Position numbers and translations under genes: made by a program. The notes below the pieces were generated by a model. The model saw nothing but the letters and a program-made list of their open reading frames with translations, was not told the DNA's origin and searched no databases. Below are positions 20,255-28,376 of a DNA stretch of 64,000 nt, piece after piece (the stretch's first letter is position 1; the number at the start of each line of letters is the position of its first letter). The DNA comes from Variovorax fucosicus (GTDB lineage: Bacteria > Pseudomonadota > Gammaproteobacteria > Burkholderiales > Burkholderiaceae_C), in contig NZ_JASZYU010000002.1 in the NCBI RefSeq assembly GCF_030316825.1, positions 682,001-746,000 on the forward strand. The letters are read 5' to 3'.

Positions 20255-23175
20255 CAGCCTGCGCCCCCGCCTTGTTCGCGTTCTGCCTGCTCCTCGGCCC
20301 AGCGGTGGCTGCGGATCGACTGGTGGGCCAGGGCGGTCAGGATCAGCATGGTGGCGCCCAGTACCAGCGCGAACACGCCCATGTCGAAGAACAGCGCGCT
20401 CGGGACATGGATGACGCCGAGCAGCGGCAGATCGAGGTGGGCGGTGTGCGTGGTCATGAACGGATAGCCCAGCGCCACCGAGCCGGTGCCGGTGGCGAGC
20501 GCGAGCAGCATGCCGATGGCGATCCAGCGGCGCGGGTAGATGCGCAAGTGCTCCTCCACCCATTCGGCACCCGACACGATGAACTGCAGCACCAGCGCGA
20601 CCGACATCACGAGTCCGGCGACGAAGCCGCCGCCCGGTGCGTTGTGGCCGCGCATGAAGAAATAGACCGATACCAGCACCGACAGCGGCAGTAGCAGCCG
20701 GATCAGCACCGCCGGCACCATGAGGTAGCCGACCGCCGTGTCCTTGGCCATGCGCGGGTTCAGCAGGTCACTGCTGCCGTCGGCGGCCTGGGCCCGCTGC
20801 TGCGGCGGCAGCGCCATCGATTCGGGCGCGGGGCGGAACCGGCGCAGCAGTGCATACACGGTGAGCGCGACCACGCCGAGCACGGTGATCTCGCCGAAGG
20901 TGTCGAAGCCACGGAAGTCGACCAGCATCACGTTGACCACGTTGGTGCCGCCGCCCTCGCTCAGCGCGCGATCCAGGAAGAACGGCGAGATGCTGAGCGG
21001 AAACTCCCGCGTCATCACCGTCCAGGCCAGTGCCGCCATGCCGCAGCCGGCCAAGGCGGCCACCAGCAGGTCGCGCCCGCGCCGGCCCCAGGGCCGCAGC
21101 CGCGCACGGGCGGGTTGCGGCATCACCTTGCGCATCGGCAGCCAGCGCAGGCCGAGCAGGATCAGCACCGTGGTCACGGCCTCGACCACCAGTTGCGTCA
21201 ATGCGAGGTCGGGCGCGGAGAACCAGATGAAGGTGATGCAGCAGGTGAGCCCGGCGCCGGCCGCGAGCATCAGCGACGCGAGCCGGTGGAACTTGGCCTG
21301 CCACGCGGCCGCCAGCGCGCAGGTGGCACCGATCACCCAGGTCATCGCGAACATCGGCGAGAAGGGCAGCAACTCGCGCGTGCCCCGCGCGGCCGGTACC
21401 AGCCAGAGCGATGCGCCGGCACCGGCGAGCGCCAATGCCACGAGCCACAACAGTTGCGTCTGCAAGCGCTTCGTGCCGAACAATCGGCGGCTGCGGCGGC
21501 CGAGCTCGCTGAGCCGTGCCAGCAGATGCTCGAAGATGCGTTGGCCGTCGAAGCGGTGCAGCAGCGGCGTGTGTGCAAGACCGCCATGGCCGCGACGGCG
21601 GCGCTGCAGCATGAACAGCACCATGCCGCCCGCGAGCGCAATGAAGCTCATCAGCAGCGGCAGGTTGAATCCGTGCCAGACCGCCAGGCTGTATTCGGGC
21701 AACTCCCCGCCGACCACCGGCAGTGCCGCTGCCGCGAGCAAAGGCCCGACCGACCACGCCGGCGCCACGCCGACCACCAGGCACACCAGCACCAGCAGTT
21801 CGACCGGCACACGCATCCAGTGCGGCGGCTCGTGCGGCGTCTTCGGCACCTCGGGGCCGCAGGGCGGGCCGAAGAACACGTCGAACACGAAGCGCGCCGA
21901 ATAGGCCACGCTGAAGACGCCGGCCACCGTGGCGATGATCGGCAGGCTCCAGTCGACCCACGGCGTGGACTGGATGAACACCGTCTCGGCGAAGAACATT
22001 TCTTTCGAGAGAAAGCCGTTGAGCAGCGGCACGCCGGCCATCGAGGCACTGGCAATGATCGCCAGCGTGCCGGTGATCGGCATCAGCCGCAGCAGCCCGC
22101 TGAGCTTGCGGATGTCGCGCGTGCCGGTTTCGTGGTCGATGATGCCGGCGGCCATGAACAGCGAGGCCTTGAAGGTCGCATGGTTCATCACGTGGAACAC
22201 CGCCGCGACCGCGGCCAGCGGGCTGTTGAGGCCCAGCAGCAGCACGATCAGCCCAAGGTGCGAGATCGTCGAGTAGGCCAGCAGCGCCTTCAGGTCGCGC
22301 TGGAACATCGCGACATAGCCGCCCAGCAGCAGGGTGATCGCGCCGGCACCGCCGACCAGCCAGAACCACGACTCGGTGCCCGACAGCACCGGCCACAGCC
22401 GTGCCAGCAGGAACACGCCAAGCTTCACCATCGTGGCCGAGTGCAGGTAGGCCGACACGGGGGTCGGTGCCGCCATCGCGCGCGGCAGCCAGAAGTGAAA
22501 CGGAAACTGAGCGCTCTTGGTGAAGGCGCCGAGCAGCACCAGCACCAGCACGACGGGGTAGAGCGCGTGGCCGCGGATCAGGTCGCCCGAGGCCAGCACC
22601 ACATCGAGGTCGAAGCTGCCGACGATATGTTTCAGCACCAGCACGCCCGCCAGCAGGCACAGCCCGCCTGCGCCGGTGACCGTGAGCGCCATGCGCGCGC
22701 CGCGGCGTGCATCGCGCCGGTGGTGCCAGTAGCCGATCAGCAGGAACGAGAACAGGCTGGTGAGCTCCCAGAACAGCGCCAGCTGCACCAGGTTGCCGGA
22801 CAGCACCACGCCCATCATGGCGCCCATGAACGCAAGGAAGAACGAGAAGAAGCGCGGCACCGGGTCGGACGCCGACATGTAGTAGCGCGCATAGAGCACC
22901 ACCAGCGCGCCGATGCCGAGCACCAGCATACAGAACAGCCAGGCGAAGCCGTCCATGCGGAACACGAGGTCGATGCCGAGCGATGGCAGCCAGGTGATCT
23001 GCTCGCGAACCACGTTGCCGCCCGCGATGCGCGGAAACATCAGCGCGGTCTGGATCGCACAGCCCAGCGCGACCAGCCCCGCCAGCGTCGACTCCCGGTT
23101 GCGGGCGTTCGACGGCATCAGGGCCGCCAACACGCTGGCGATGAAGGGGAGCGCGACGAGAAGAACCAGGGGCAT
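20254..23175 (-). CDS. phaAB: Mrp/Pha-type antiporter fused subunit A/B
   Basis: A 973-residue protein joining subunit A (NuoL-like, residues ~1-780) and subunit B (residues ~825-960). The A part shows the NuoL signature region FTKSAQFPFHFWLPRAMAAP and the conserved HLGLIVLLLG. The B part has RGHNAPGGGFVAGLV, typical of MnhB. Fused A/B subunits define the Pha-type (group 2) systems, first described in Sinorhizobium as a K+ efflux system, so K+ or Na+ export for pH and salt tolerance is likely. First gene of the six-gene operon. Confidence 0.93.
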   Translation of the reverse strand: MPLVLLVALPFIASVLAALMPSNARNRESTLAGLVALGCAIQTALMFPRIAGGNVVREQITWLPSLGIDLVFRMDGFAWLFCMLVLGIGALVVLYARYYMSASDPVPRFFSFFLAFMGAMMGVVLSGNLVQLALFWELTSLFSFLLIGYWHHRRDARRGARMALTVTGAGGLCLLAGVLVLKHIVGSFDLDVVLASGDLIRGHALYPVVLVLVLLGAFTKSAQFPFHFWLPRAMAAPTPVSAYLHSATMVKLGVFLLARLWPVLSGTESWFWLVGGAGAITLLLGGYVAMFQRDLKALLAYSTISHLGLIVLLLGLNSPLAAVAAVFHVMNHATFKASLFMAAGIIDHETGTRDIRKLSGLLRLMPITGTLAIIASASMAGVPLLNGFLSKEMFFAETVFIQSTPWVDWSLPIIATVAGVFSVAYSARFVFDVFFGPPCGPEVPKTPHEPPHWMRVPVELLVLVCLVVGVAPAWSVGPLLAAAALPVVGGELPEYSLAVWHGFNLPLLMSFIALAGGMVLFMLQRRRRGHGGLAHTPLLHRFDGQRIFEHLLARLSELGRRSRRLFGTKRLQTQLLWLVALALAGAGASLWLVPAARGTRELLPFSPMFAMTWVIGATCALAAAWQAKFHRLASLMLAAGAGLTCCITFIWFSAPDLALTQLVVEAVTTVLILLGLRWLPMRKVMPQPARARLRPWGRRGRDLLVAALAGCGMAALAWTVMTREFPLSISPFFLDRALSEGGGTNVVNVMLVDFRGFDTFGEITVLGVVALTVYALLRRFRPAPESMALPPQQRAQAADGSSDLLNPRMAKDTAVGYLMVPAVLIRLLLPLSVLVSVYFFMRGHNAPGGGFVAGLVMSVALVLQFIVSGAEWVEEHLRIYPRRWIAIGMLLALATGTGSVALGYPFMTTHTAHLDLPLLGVIHVPSALFFDMGVFALVLGATMLILTALAHQSIRSHRWAEEQAEREQGGGAG

Positions 23176-23231
23176 TGCCTCCGATTCTAGGGCTGGCCCT
23201 GCCGTCGCGCCCCTCTAATGTCCCTCCCACG

Positions 23232-23250
23232 CCGCGCTTCACCAGCGCGG
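23232..23250. terminator. Stem-loop between phaAB and the aminotransferase
   Basis: CCGCGCT and AGCGCGG form a perfect 7-base stem around TCACC, ten bases past the aminotransferase stop. There is only a TTT on the plus side and no T-run on the minus side, so it is at best a weak terminator or an RNA end-protecting hairpin. Confidence 0.4.
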
Positions 23251-23260
23251 TTTGCGGGGG

Positions 23261-24616
23261 TCAGGCCGTCTCGGCGAGCGCGTCGGAGAGCGCGTTGACG
23301 AGGCGGTCGATCTCCGCCCTCTCGGCAATGAACGGCGGCGCGAGCTGGATCGTGTCGCCGCCGTAGCGCACGTAGAAGCCCTTCTTCCAGCAGTTCATCG
23401 CGATCTCGTAGGGCCGGCGCGCCGGCTCGCCCGGCAGAGCCGCGATGGTGATGCCCGCCGCCAGGCCGAAGTTGCGGATGTCGGCCACATGCTTGCTGCC
23501 CTTGAGGCTGTGCACCGCGTTCTCGAAATGCGGTGCCAGCGCCTTCACGCGGCCGATCATGTCTTCCTTCTGCAGCACGTCGAGCGCGGCAATGCCGGCG
23601 GCGCAGGCCACCGGGTGCGCGCCGTAGGTGTAGCCGTGCGGGAACTCCAGCATGTAGTCGGGCCCGCCGGCCGCCATGAAGGTGTCGTAGATCTCCTTGC
23701 TGGCGATCACGGCGCCCAGCGGCTGTGCGCCGTTGGTCACCTGCTTGGCGACGTTCATGATGTCGGGCACCACGCCGAAGGCTTCGGCGCCGGTGAGCGC
23801 GCCGCAGCGGCCGAAACCGGTGATCACTTCGTCAAAAATCAGCAGGATGTTGTGGGCGGTGCAGATGTCGCGCAGGCGCTTCAGGTAGCCCTTGGGCGGA
23901 ATCACCACGCCGGCCGAGCCGGCGAAGGGTTCGACGATCACGGCCGCGATGTTCGAGGCATCGTGCAGCGCGATCAGGTCGAGCAGGCGGTCGGCCAGCT
24001 CGGCGCCGTTCTCGGCCATGCCGCGCGTGAAGGCGTTGCTCGCGAGTTGGGTGTGCGGCAGGTGATCGGCTTCGACGCCCTGGCCGAACAGCTTGCGGTT
24101 GGCGGCGATGCCGCCCACCGAGATGCCGCCGAAGTTGACGCCGTGGTAGCCCTTCTCGCGGCCGATCAGCCGCGTCTTGCCTGCGAAGCCCTTGGTGCGC
24201 CAGTAGGCGCGTGCCATCTTGAGCGAAGTGTCGGCGGCTTCCGAGCCCGAGCCGGTGAAGAACACATAGTCCAGGCCCGCGGGCGTCAGTTCCTTGAGCT
24301 TGTTGGCGAGCTCGAACGAGAGCGGGTGGCCGAACTGGAACGCGGGCGAGTAGTCGAGCTTGGCGATCTGGCGGCTTACCGCCTCGGTGATTTCGGGGCG
24401 TCCGTGGCCCAGGCCCGAGCACCAGAGGCCCGAGAGGCCGTCGAAGATCTTGCGGCCATCGCTGTCGGTGAAGTAGGCGCCCTTGGCTTCCACGATCAGG
24501 CGCGGGTCGGCCTTGAAGCTGCGGTTGGCGGTGTAGGGCATCCAGTGCGCGTCGAGCCAGGCGGCATCGGTGCGCAGGGCGGGAGTCGGTTCGATGGCGG
24601 GCGAGGCGAGGGTCAT
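23261..24616 (-). CDS. Omega-amino acid (beta-alanine):pyruvate aminotransferase, class III PLP enzyme
   Basis: A 451-residue class III aminotransferase. Near the N-terminus DAHWMPYTANRSFKADPRL is very close to the Pseudomonas omega-amino acid:pyruvate aminotransferase. The PLP site is seen as IFDEVITGFGR (ring-stacking Asp) and NVAKQVTNGAQPLG (Schiff-base Lys). It likely moves the amino group of beta-alanine or a related omega-amine to pyruvate. ATG 24616 gives the family length; upstream in-frame codons run into the intergenic region. It is divergent from a LysR regulator that probably controls it. Confidence 0.9.
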   Translation of the reverse strand: MTLASPAIEPTPALRTDAAWLDAHWMPYTANRSFKADPRLIVEAKGAYFTDSDGRKIFDGLSGLWCSGLGHGRPEITEAVSRQIAKLDYSPAFQFGHPLSFELANKLKELTPAGLDYVFFTGSGSEAADTSLKMARAYWRTKGFAGKTRLIGREKGYHGVNFGGISVGGIAANRKLFGQGVEADHLPHTQLASNAFTRGMAENGAELADRLLDLIALHDASNIAAVIVEPFAGSAGVVIPPKGYLKRLRDICTAHNILLIFDEVITGFGRCGALTGAEAFGVVPDIMNVAKQVTNGAQPLGAVIASKEIYDTFMAAGGPDYMLEFPHGYTYGAHPVACAAGIAALDVLQKEDMIGRVKALAPHFENAVHSLKGSKHVADIRNFGLAAGITIAALPGEPARRPYEIAMNCWKKGFYVRYGGDTIQLAPPFIAERAEIDRLVNALSDALAETA

Positions 24617-24722
24617 GGCGCTTCCCGCGCAGGGCGGGCTCCGGGGGTGATGGGATGTGCCGATTGTTCGCACAGCCTTCAGTGTGGAGAATGGCGCAAT
24701 ATCAATGTTCACTTGACAGTTT

Positions 24723-25670
24723 ATGCAAGTAAAACCGCCGCGCGAAAGCGTCGCCAGAAACCGTGCCGTGCTCGGCCAGCTCAGCGACATGGATCTGCGC
24801 CTGCTCAAGGTGTTCAAGAGCGTGGTCGACTGCGGCGGCATGGCCGCCGCCGAGCTGGAGCTCAACATCGGCACCTCGACCGTGAGCCGGCATGTGAAGG
24901 ATCTCGAGACCCGGCTCGGGCTGGTGCTGTGCCGGCGCGGGCGGGCCGGCTTCGCGCTCACGGCCGAGGGACAGCGCGTCTATGACGAGACGCTCAGGTT
25001 GCTGGCTTCGGTCGACGCCTTTCGCGGCGGCATCGACGACATCCACAACCGCATGGGTGGGCAACTGGAGGTGGCGCTGTTCGACAAGACGGCGACCAAT
25101 CCGAAGGCGCGCATCGGCGAGGCCATTGCCCGCTTCACCGAGATCGCGCCGGAGGTGAATCTGGCGGTGCATGTGGGCTCCATCAATTCGATCGAGCAAG
25201 GCGTGCTCGAAGGCAAGTTCCAGATCGGCATCATCCCGGCGCACCGCAGTTCAAAAAGCCTGGTGTACGCCGACCTGTTCGACGAGACGATGTTGCTCTA
25301 TTGCGGCAAGGGGCATCCGCTGTTCGACAGCAGCCATGCGAAGCTCACCTGGTCGAAGCTGGGTGAGCACCACTTCGCGGGGCTGGGGTATCACTCGCCG
25401 AATATGGAGCTGAGTCACCGTGCGAGGCTGTCGCGCAAGGCCACCGGTTTCGACCAGGAGGCGATTGCGACGCTGATTCTTTCTGGGCGGTTCCTGGGAT
25501 TCCTGCCCGACCACTATGCGCAGGTCTTCGAGCAGCGCGGCCTCATGAAGCCGGTGCTGCCGGCACGCTTCAACTATGCGTGCCGGTTCGTGAGCTTGCT
25601 GCGGCGGTCGCCGAAGCCGTCACGGGCGGTGTTGGCGTTTCAGGAGTGTCTTGAGAAAGCCCATGGCTGA
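24723..25670 (+). CDS. LysR-family transcriptional regulator
   Basis: A 315-residue LysR protein. The winged helix-turn-helix lies at residues ~23-85 (VDCGGMAAAELELNIGTSTV, RLGLVLCRRG), and a periplasmic-binding-type effector domain starts near residue 110. Homologues are found next to omega-aminotransferase genes, and the divergent layout with a 106-base shared promoter region suggests control of that gene. The start is not certain: ATG 24723 has no strong ribosome-binding sequence, and ATG 24789 (just before the HTH) would also give a working protein. Confidence 0.88.
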   Translation: MQVKPPRESVARNRAVLGQLSDMDLRLLKVFKSVVDCGGMAAAELELNIGTSTVSRHVKDLETRLGLVLCRRGRAGFALTAEGQRVYDETLRLLASVDAFRGGIDDIHNRMGGQLEVALFDKTATNPKARIGEAIARFTEIAPEVNLAVHVGSINSIEQGVLEGKFQIGIIPAHRSSKSLVYADLFDETMLLYCGKGHPLFDSSHAKLTWSKLGEHHFAGLGYHSPNMELSHRARLSRKATGFDQEAIATLILSGRFLGFLPDHYAQVFEQRGLMKPVLPARFNYACRFVSLLRRSPKPSRAVLAFQECLEKAHG

Positions 25671-25696
25671 ACTTTTTGGGGCAGGATCACGCCGAC

Positions 25697-25766
25697 GGGG
25701 TACCTTGCTCCGCGAATGTCCCCCGGCCTGCGGCCTCCTCCTTTATTTCGCTGCGCAAGGCACCCC
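25697..25766. repeat. Palindromic repeat element, copy A
   Basis: A ~70-base element with its own inverted ends, GGGGTACCTTGC (25697-25708) and GCAAGGCACCCC (25755-25766), matching at 11 of 12 positions. The interior contains TCCGCGAATGTCCCCC (25710-25725) and TCCTCCTTTATTTCGCTGCG (25736-25755). The same two blocks occur in inverted order and orientation in copy B at 25824-25917, so A and B also pair with each other over about 45 bases. I cannot name the family. Confidence 0.75.
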
Positions 25767-25823
25767 ATCGACGTGATCCGTCAGAGCGGTCGTTCATCGG
25801 CCCGCACCACCGCCGCGCCTCTC

Positions 25824-25917
25824 GTGCACAGGGCATCGGGTACTCCCCGCAGCGAAATAAAGGAGGAGCCGAAGGCGGGGGACATTCGCGGAGGGGAGTA
25901 CCCGGTGCCCTGTGCAC
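25824..25917. repeat. Palindromic repeat element, copy B, with long inverted ends
   Basis: The same core as copy A in opposite orientation (CGCAGCGAAATAAAGGAGGA at 25848-25867, GGGGGACATTCGCGGA at 25877-25892). Its ends are 25-base inverted repeats (25824-25848 and 25893-25917) that match at 24 positions, outermost GTGCACAGGGC/GCCCTGTGCAC. The end sequences differ from those of copy A but are self-complementary in both, which points to a conserved hairpin or a MITE-like element. The DNA between copies (25767-25823) shows nothing recognisable. Confidence 0.75.
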
Positions 25918-25949
25918 GCACCCCGAAGTCACCCTGCCCGGCAGCAAGC

Positions 25950-26327
25950 CTACCCGGCAAGGGCCTGGACGGTGCGCAGGCCAAGCCAGGTGAGGCACAG
26001 CGAGCCGCACACATGCAGCGCGATGGTGCCGAGCGCGAGGCCGGTGCGGCCGTTCAGCAGCATGTTGACGGTCTCGGCCGAAAAACTGGAGAAGGTGGTG
26101 AAGGTGCCGAGAAAGCCGGTGATGACCAGCAGCCGCCAGGCGGGGTCGATGTCCGGCAGCCCGTTGAACACGCCGATGGCGACACCGATGAGGTAGCCGC
26201 CAATCAGGTTGACCGCCAGCGTGCCCCAGGGCACCAGGCTGCCGGGGTTGAGCCAGATGGCAAAGCTCCAGCGGAGCAGGGCGCCCACGCAGGCGGCCGC
26301 GCATATGGCGATGACGTTCAACAGCAT
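25950..26327 (-). CDS. crcB: Fluoride ion channel, CrcB/Fluc
   Basis: A 125-residue four-helix Fluc channel subunit that works as an antiparallel dimer to release cytoplasmic fluoride. Hallmarks are GALLRW near residue 15, WGTLAVNLIGGYLIG (conserved Asn) and GFLGTFTTFSSFSAE (the Phe box and polar track). It starts 30 bases after dctM on the same strand, so it may be co-transcribed with the TRAP genes. No fluoride riboswitch is visible in the short upstream gap. Confidence 0.93.
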   Translation of the reverse strand: MLLNVIAICAAACVGALLRWSFAIWLNPGSLVPWGTLAVNLIGGYLIGVAIGVFNGLPDIDPAWRLLVITGFLGTFTTFSSFSAETVNMLLNGRTGLALGTIALHVCGSLCLTWLGLRTVQALAG

Positions 26328-26357
26328 GCTGCAATTATCCGCAACGCCGCCGCGGGT

Positions 26358-27671
26358 CTACTTCTCGGCACCCATCACCACGTCGGGCAGGATCGTCACG
26401 ATGCTCGGAAAGACCGTGATCAGCGCGATGCAGACCACCAGGCAGAAGAAGAAGGGAATCGCGGCCTTGGCGATCACGTTGCTGTCCTTGCCCGTCATGT
26501 TCTGCAGCACGAACAGGTTGAAACCCACCGGAGGCGTGACCTCCGCGATCTCGACCAGCAGCACGATGAAAATGCCGAACCAGATCAGGTCGAAGCCGGC
26601 CTTCTGGATCATCGGCAGCACCACGGCGCTGGTCAGCACGATCATGCTGATGCCGTCGAGCGCGGTGCCGAGGATCAGGTACACCACCACCAGCGCGCCG
26701 ATCAGCGCGTAGGGTGACAGGTGCATGCCGTCGACCCATTCGGCCAGCTCGCGCGGGATGCCGGTGAAGGCCATGGTCTTGGTCAGGAACGCCGCACCCG
26801 CCAGGATGAACATGATCATGCAGCTGGTGCGCGTGGCGCCCATCAGCGCGTCCTTGAAGTTCTGCCAGCTCAGGCTCTTGCCCCAGGCCGCGATGCCCAG
26901 CGAGCCCAGCACGCCGAACGCCGCGCACTCGGTGGCCGTGGCCCAGCCCGCGACCAGCACCCAGACGATGAACACGATCAGCAGCGCGCACGGGATGAGG
27001 TTGCCCGACAGCCGGATCTTCTCTTTGAAGGTGGTGGGCGCGTCGGCCGGCGGCACCTTGTGCGGATTGCGCAGGCTCCACCAGGCGATGTAGCCGGAGA
27101 ACAGCAGCATCAGCAGGAAGCCCGGCAGGAAGCCGGCCAGGAAGATGCGGATGATGGATGCATCGGCCGCGACCGCGTAGACCACCATCGTGATCGACGG
27201 CGGAATCAGGATGCCGAGGGTGCCCGCGGTGGCCAGCGAGCCGATGGCGAGCTTCTCGTCATAGCCGCGGCGCTTGAGTTCCGGCAACGCCACCTTGGCG
27301 ATGGTGGCGCAGGTGGCGGCCGACGAGCCCGAGACCGAGCCGAACACGCCGCAGCCGATGATGGTGGTGTGCATCAACCGGCCCGGCACGCGGTTCAGCC
27401 AGGGGCGCAGGCCCTCGAACATCTCTTCGCTGAGCTTGGTGCGAAACAGGATCTCGCCCATCCAGATGAAGAGCGGCAGCGCGGCCAGCTCCCAGCTCGC
27501 ATTGCTTTCCCAGAACGACGAGAACAGATTCTTGGCCGGAAGCGTATTGGTGAAGAAGGCCTGGCCGACCCAGCCCACGATGGCCAGCGTCATCGCGATC
27601 CAGACGCCGCCGGCCAGCAGGAGCAGCATGATGCCAAGCAGCAGCGCGCCCATCAAAAGGGTGTCGATCAT
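26358..27671 (-). CDS. dctM: TRAP transporter large permease, DctM type
   Basis: A 437-residue large TRAP permease with about 12 helices. Family motifs include GCGVFGSVSGSSAATCATIA (in the first half) and EVTPPVGFNLFVLQNM near the C-terminus. It imports an organic acid with Na+ together with the DctQ and DctP proteins encoded upstream. It is separated from dctQ by 145 bases that hold a dispersed repeat, unlike most TRAP operons where Q and M touch. Start ATG 27671. Confidence 0.93.
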   Translation of the reverse strand: MIDTLLMGALLLGIMLLLLAGGVWIAMTLAIVGWVGQAFFTNTLPAKNLFSSFWESNASWELAALPLFIWMGEILFRTKLSEEMFEGLRPWLNRVPGRLMHTTIIGCGVFGSVSGSSAATCATIAKVALPELKRRGYDEKLAIGSLATAGTLGILIPPSITMVVYAVAADASIIRIFLAGFLPGFLLMLLFSGYIAWWSLRNPHKVPPADAPTTFKEKIRLSGNLIPCALLIVFIVWVLVAGWATATECAAFGVLGSLGIAAWGKSLSWQNFKDALMGATRTSCMIMFILAGAAFLTKTMAFTGIPRELAEWVDGMHLSPYALIGALVVVYLILGTALDGISMIVLTSAVVLPMIQKAGFDLIWFGIFIVLLVEIAEVTPPVGFNLFVLQNMTGKDSNVIAKAAIPFFFCLVVCIALITVFPSIVTILPDVVMGAEK

Positions 27672-27737
27672 TTCGGTTTTCCATCACGCGTTCCCGCGAA
27701 GCGGGACGCATGGCGTCCGGAGAGGCCTTGTTCGGAA

Positions 27738-27820
27738 GCACCCGCGGAACCGGCTTTGCCGGGCCGCCGGGTGCGCCCCCTAGAGGGGGAGGCGCCGCAG
27801 GCGCATCGGGGGTGGTTCAT
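27738..27820 (-). repeat. Two-hairpin dispersed intergenic repeat, copy 3
   Basis: Read on the minus strand, it has a CCCCC/GGGGG hairpin (27776-27789) followed by a larger stem closed by GCACCCG/CGGGTGC (27768-27774 with 27738-27744) with AGCCGGTTCCGCGG inside. The same plan occurs at 50131-50220 and 58558-58652. This copy lies between dctQ and dctM. Confidence 0.7.
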
Positions 27821-28350
27821 ATGTCCGAAGAGAAATCGCCAGCGGCATGCCGCTCTTCGATGGCGCGCTGGTAGCTTGGCTTTTCGCCGCGCACCACGCC
27901 CACGAGCTCATCGACCATGGCGATCAGCAGCAGCCAGCAGCCGACCACGAACGTCGATTGCGGAATCCAGATCGGAATCACGACCAGGCCCGTCGCCATC
28001 TCGGCGAACTCGTAGCTCTCCCAGGTGAAGCTGGTGGCCGCGTAGGTGAGGTAGGCCACTGCGACGGAGGCAATCAGCAGGCACATGACGTCGAGCGCAC
28101 GGCGCGCCTTGGGGCTCACCGCCTCGAGCAGCAGCGTCACCCGCACGAAGTCGCCGTGGCGGAAGGCGTGCGCCATCGCGAAGAAGGCCGCGGCGGCGCA
28201 GAGCCAGGCCACCACGTCGTTGAGCCCACTCACATGCCAGTTCACCTGGCGGCCGACGCCGGCCAGGATCATCAGCACGAAGATCAGGAAAACGCAAAGC
28301 GCGGCGAGCGCGCCCGCACCGTCGTACAGGCGATCGAGGAAGCGGCGCAT
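27817..28350 (-). CDS. dctQ: TRAP transporter small permease, DctQ type
   Basis: A 177-residue small TRAP permease with four predicted helices. Typical DctQ features are the first helix ALAALCVFLIFVLMILAGVG, the DVVAWLCAAAAFFAMAHAFR segment and the HGDFVRVTLLL motif. It begins 26 bases after the dctP stop. The 3' end just enters the repeat that precedes dctM. Confidence 0.9.
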   Translation of the reverse strand: MRRFLDRLYDGAGALAALCVFLIFVLMILAGVGRQVNWHVSGLNDVVAWLCAAAAFFAMAHAFRHGDFVRVTLLLEAVSPKARRALDVMCLLIASVAVAYLTYAATSFTWESYEFAEMATGLVVIPIWIPQSTFVVGCWLLLIAMVDELVGVVRGEKPSYQRAIEERHAAGDFSSDI

Positions 28351-28376
28351 GGCTCAGGTCTCCCGCGGGGGCTTCA

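Noticed and set aside
21115..23190. Long open frame on the plus strand across phaAB
   Set aside because: Gln/Arg/His-rich shadow of a membrane protein gene read in reverse.
26328..26357. Fluoride riboswitch upstream of crcB
   Set aside because: Only 30 bases separate crcB from dctM, and they contain none of the conserved fluoride riboswitch sequence.
25716..26717. Open frames running through the palindromic repeats, starting ATGTCCCCC
   Set aside because: They translate repeat DNA in several frames and then run antisense to crcB and dctM; not real genes.
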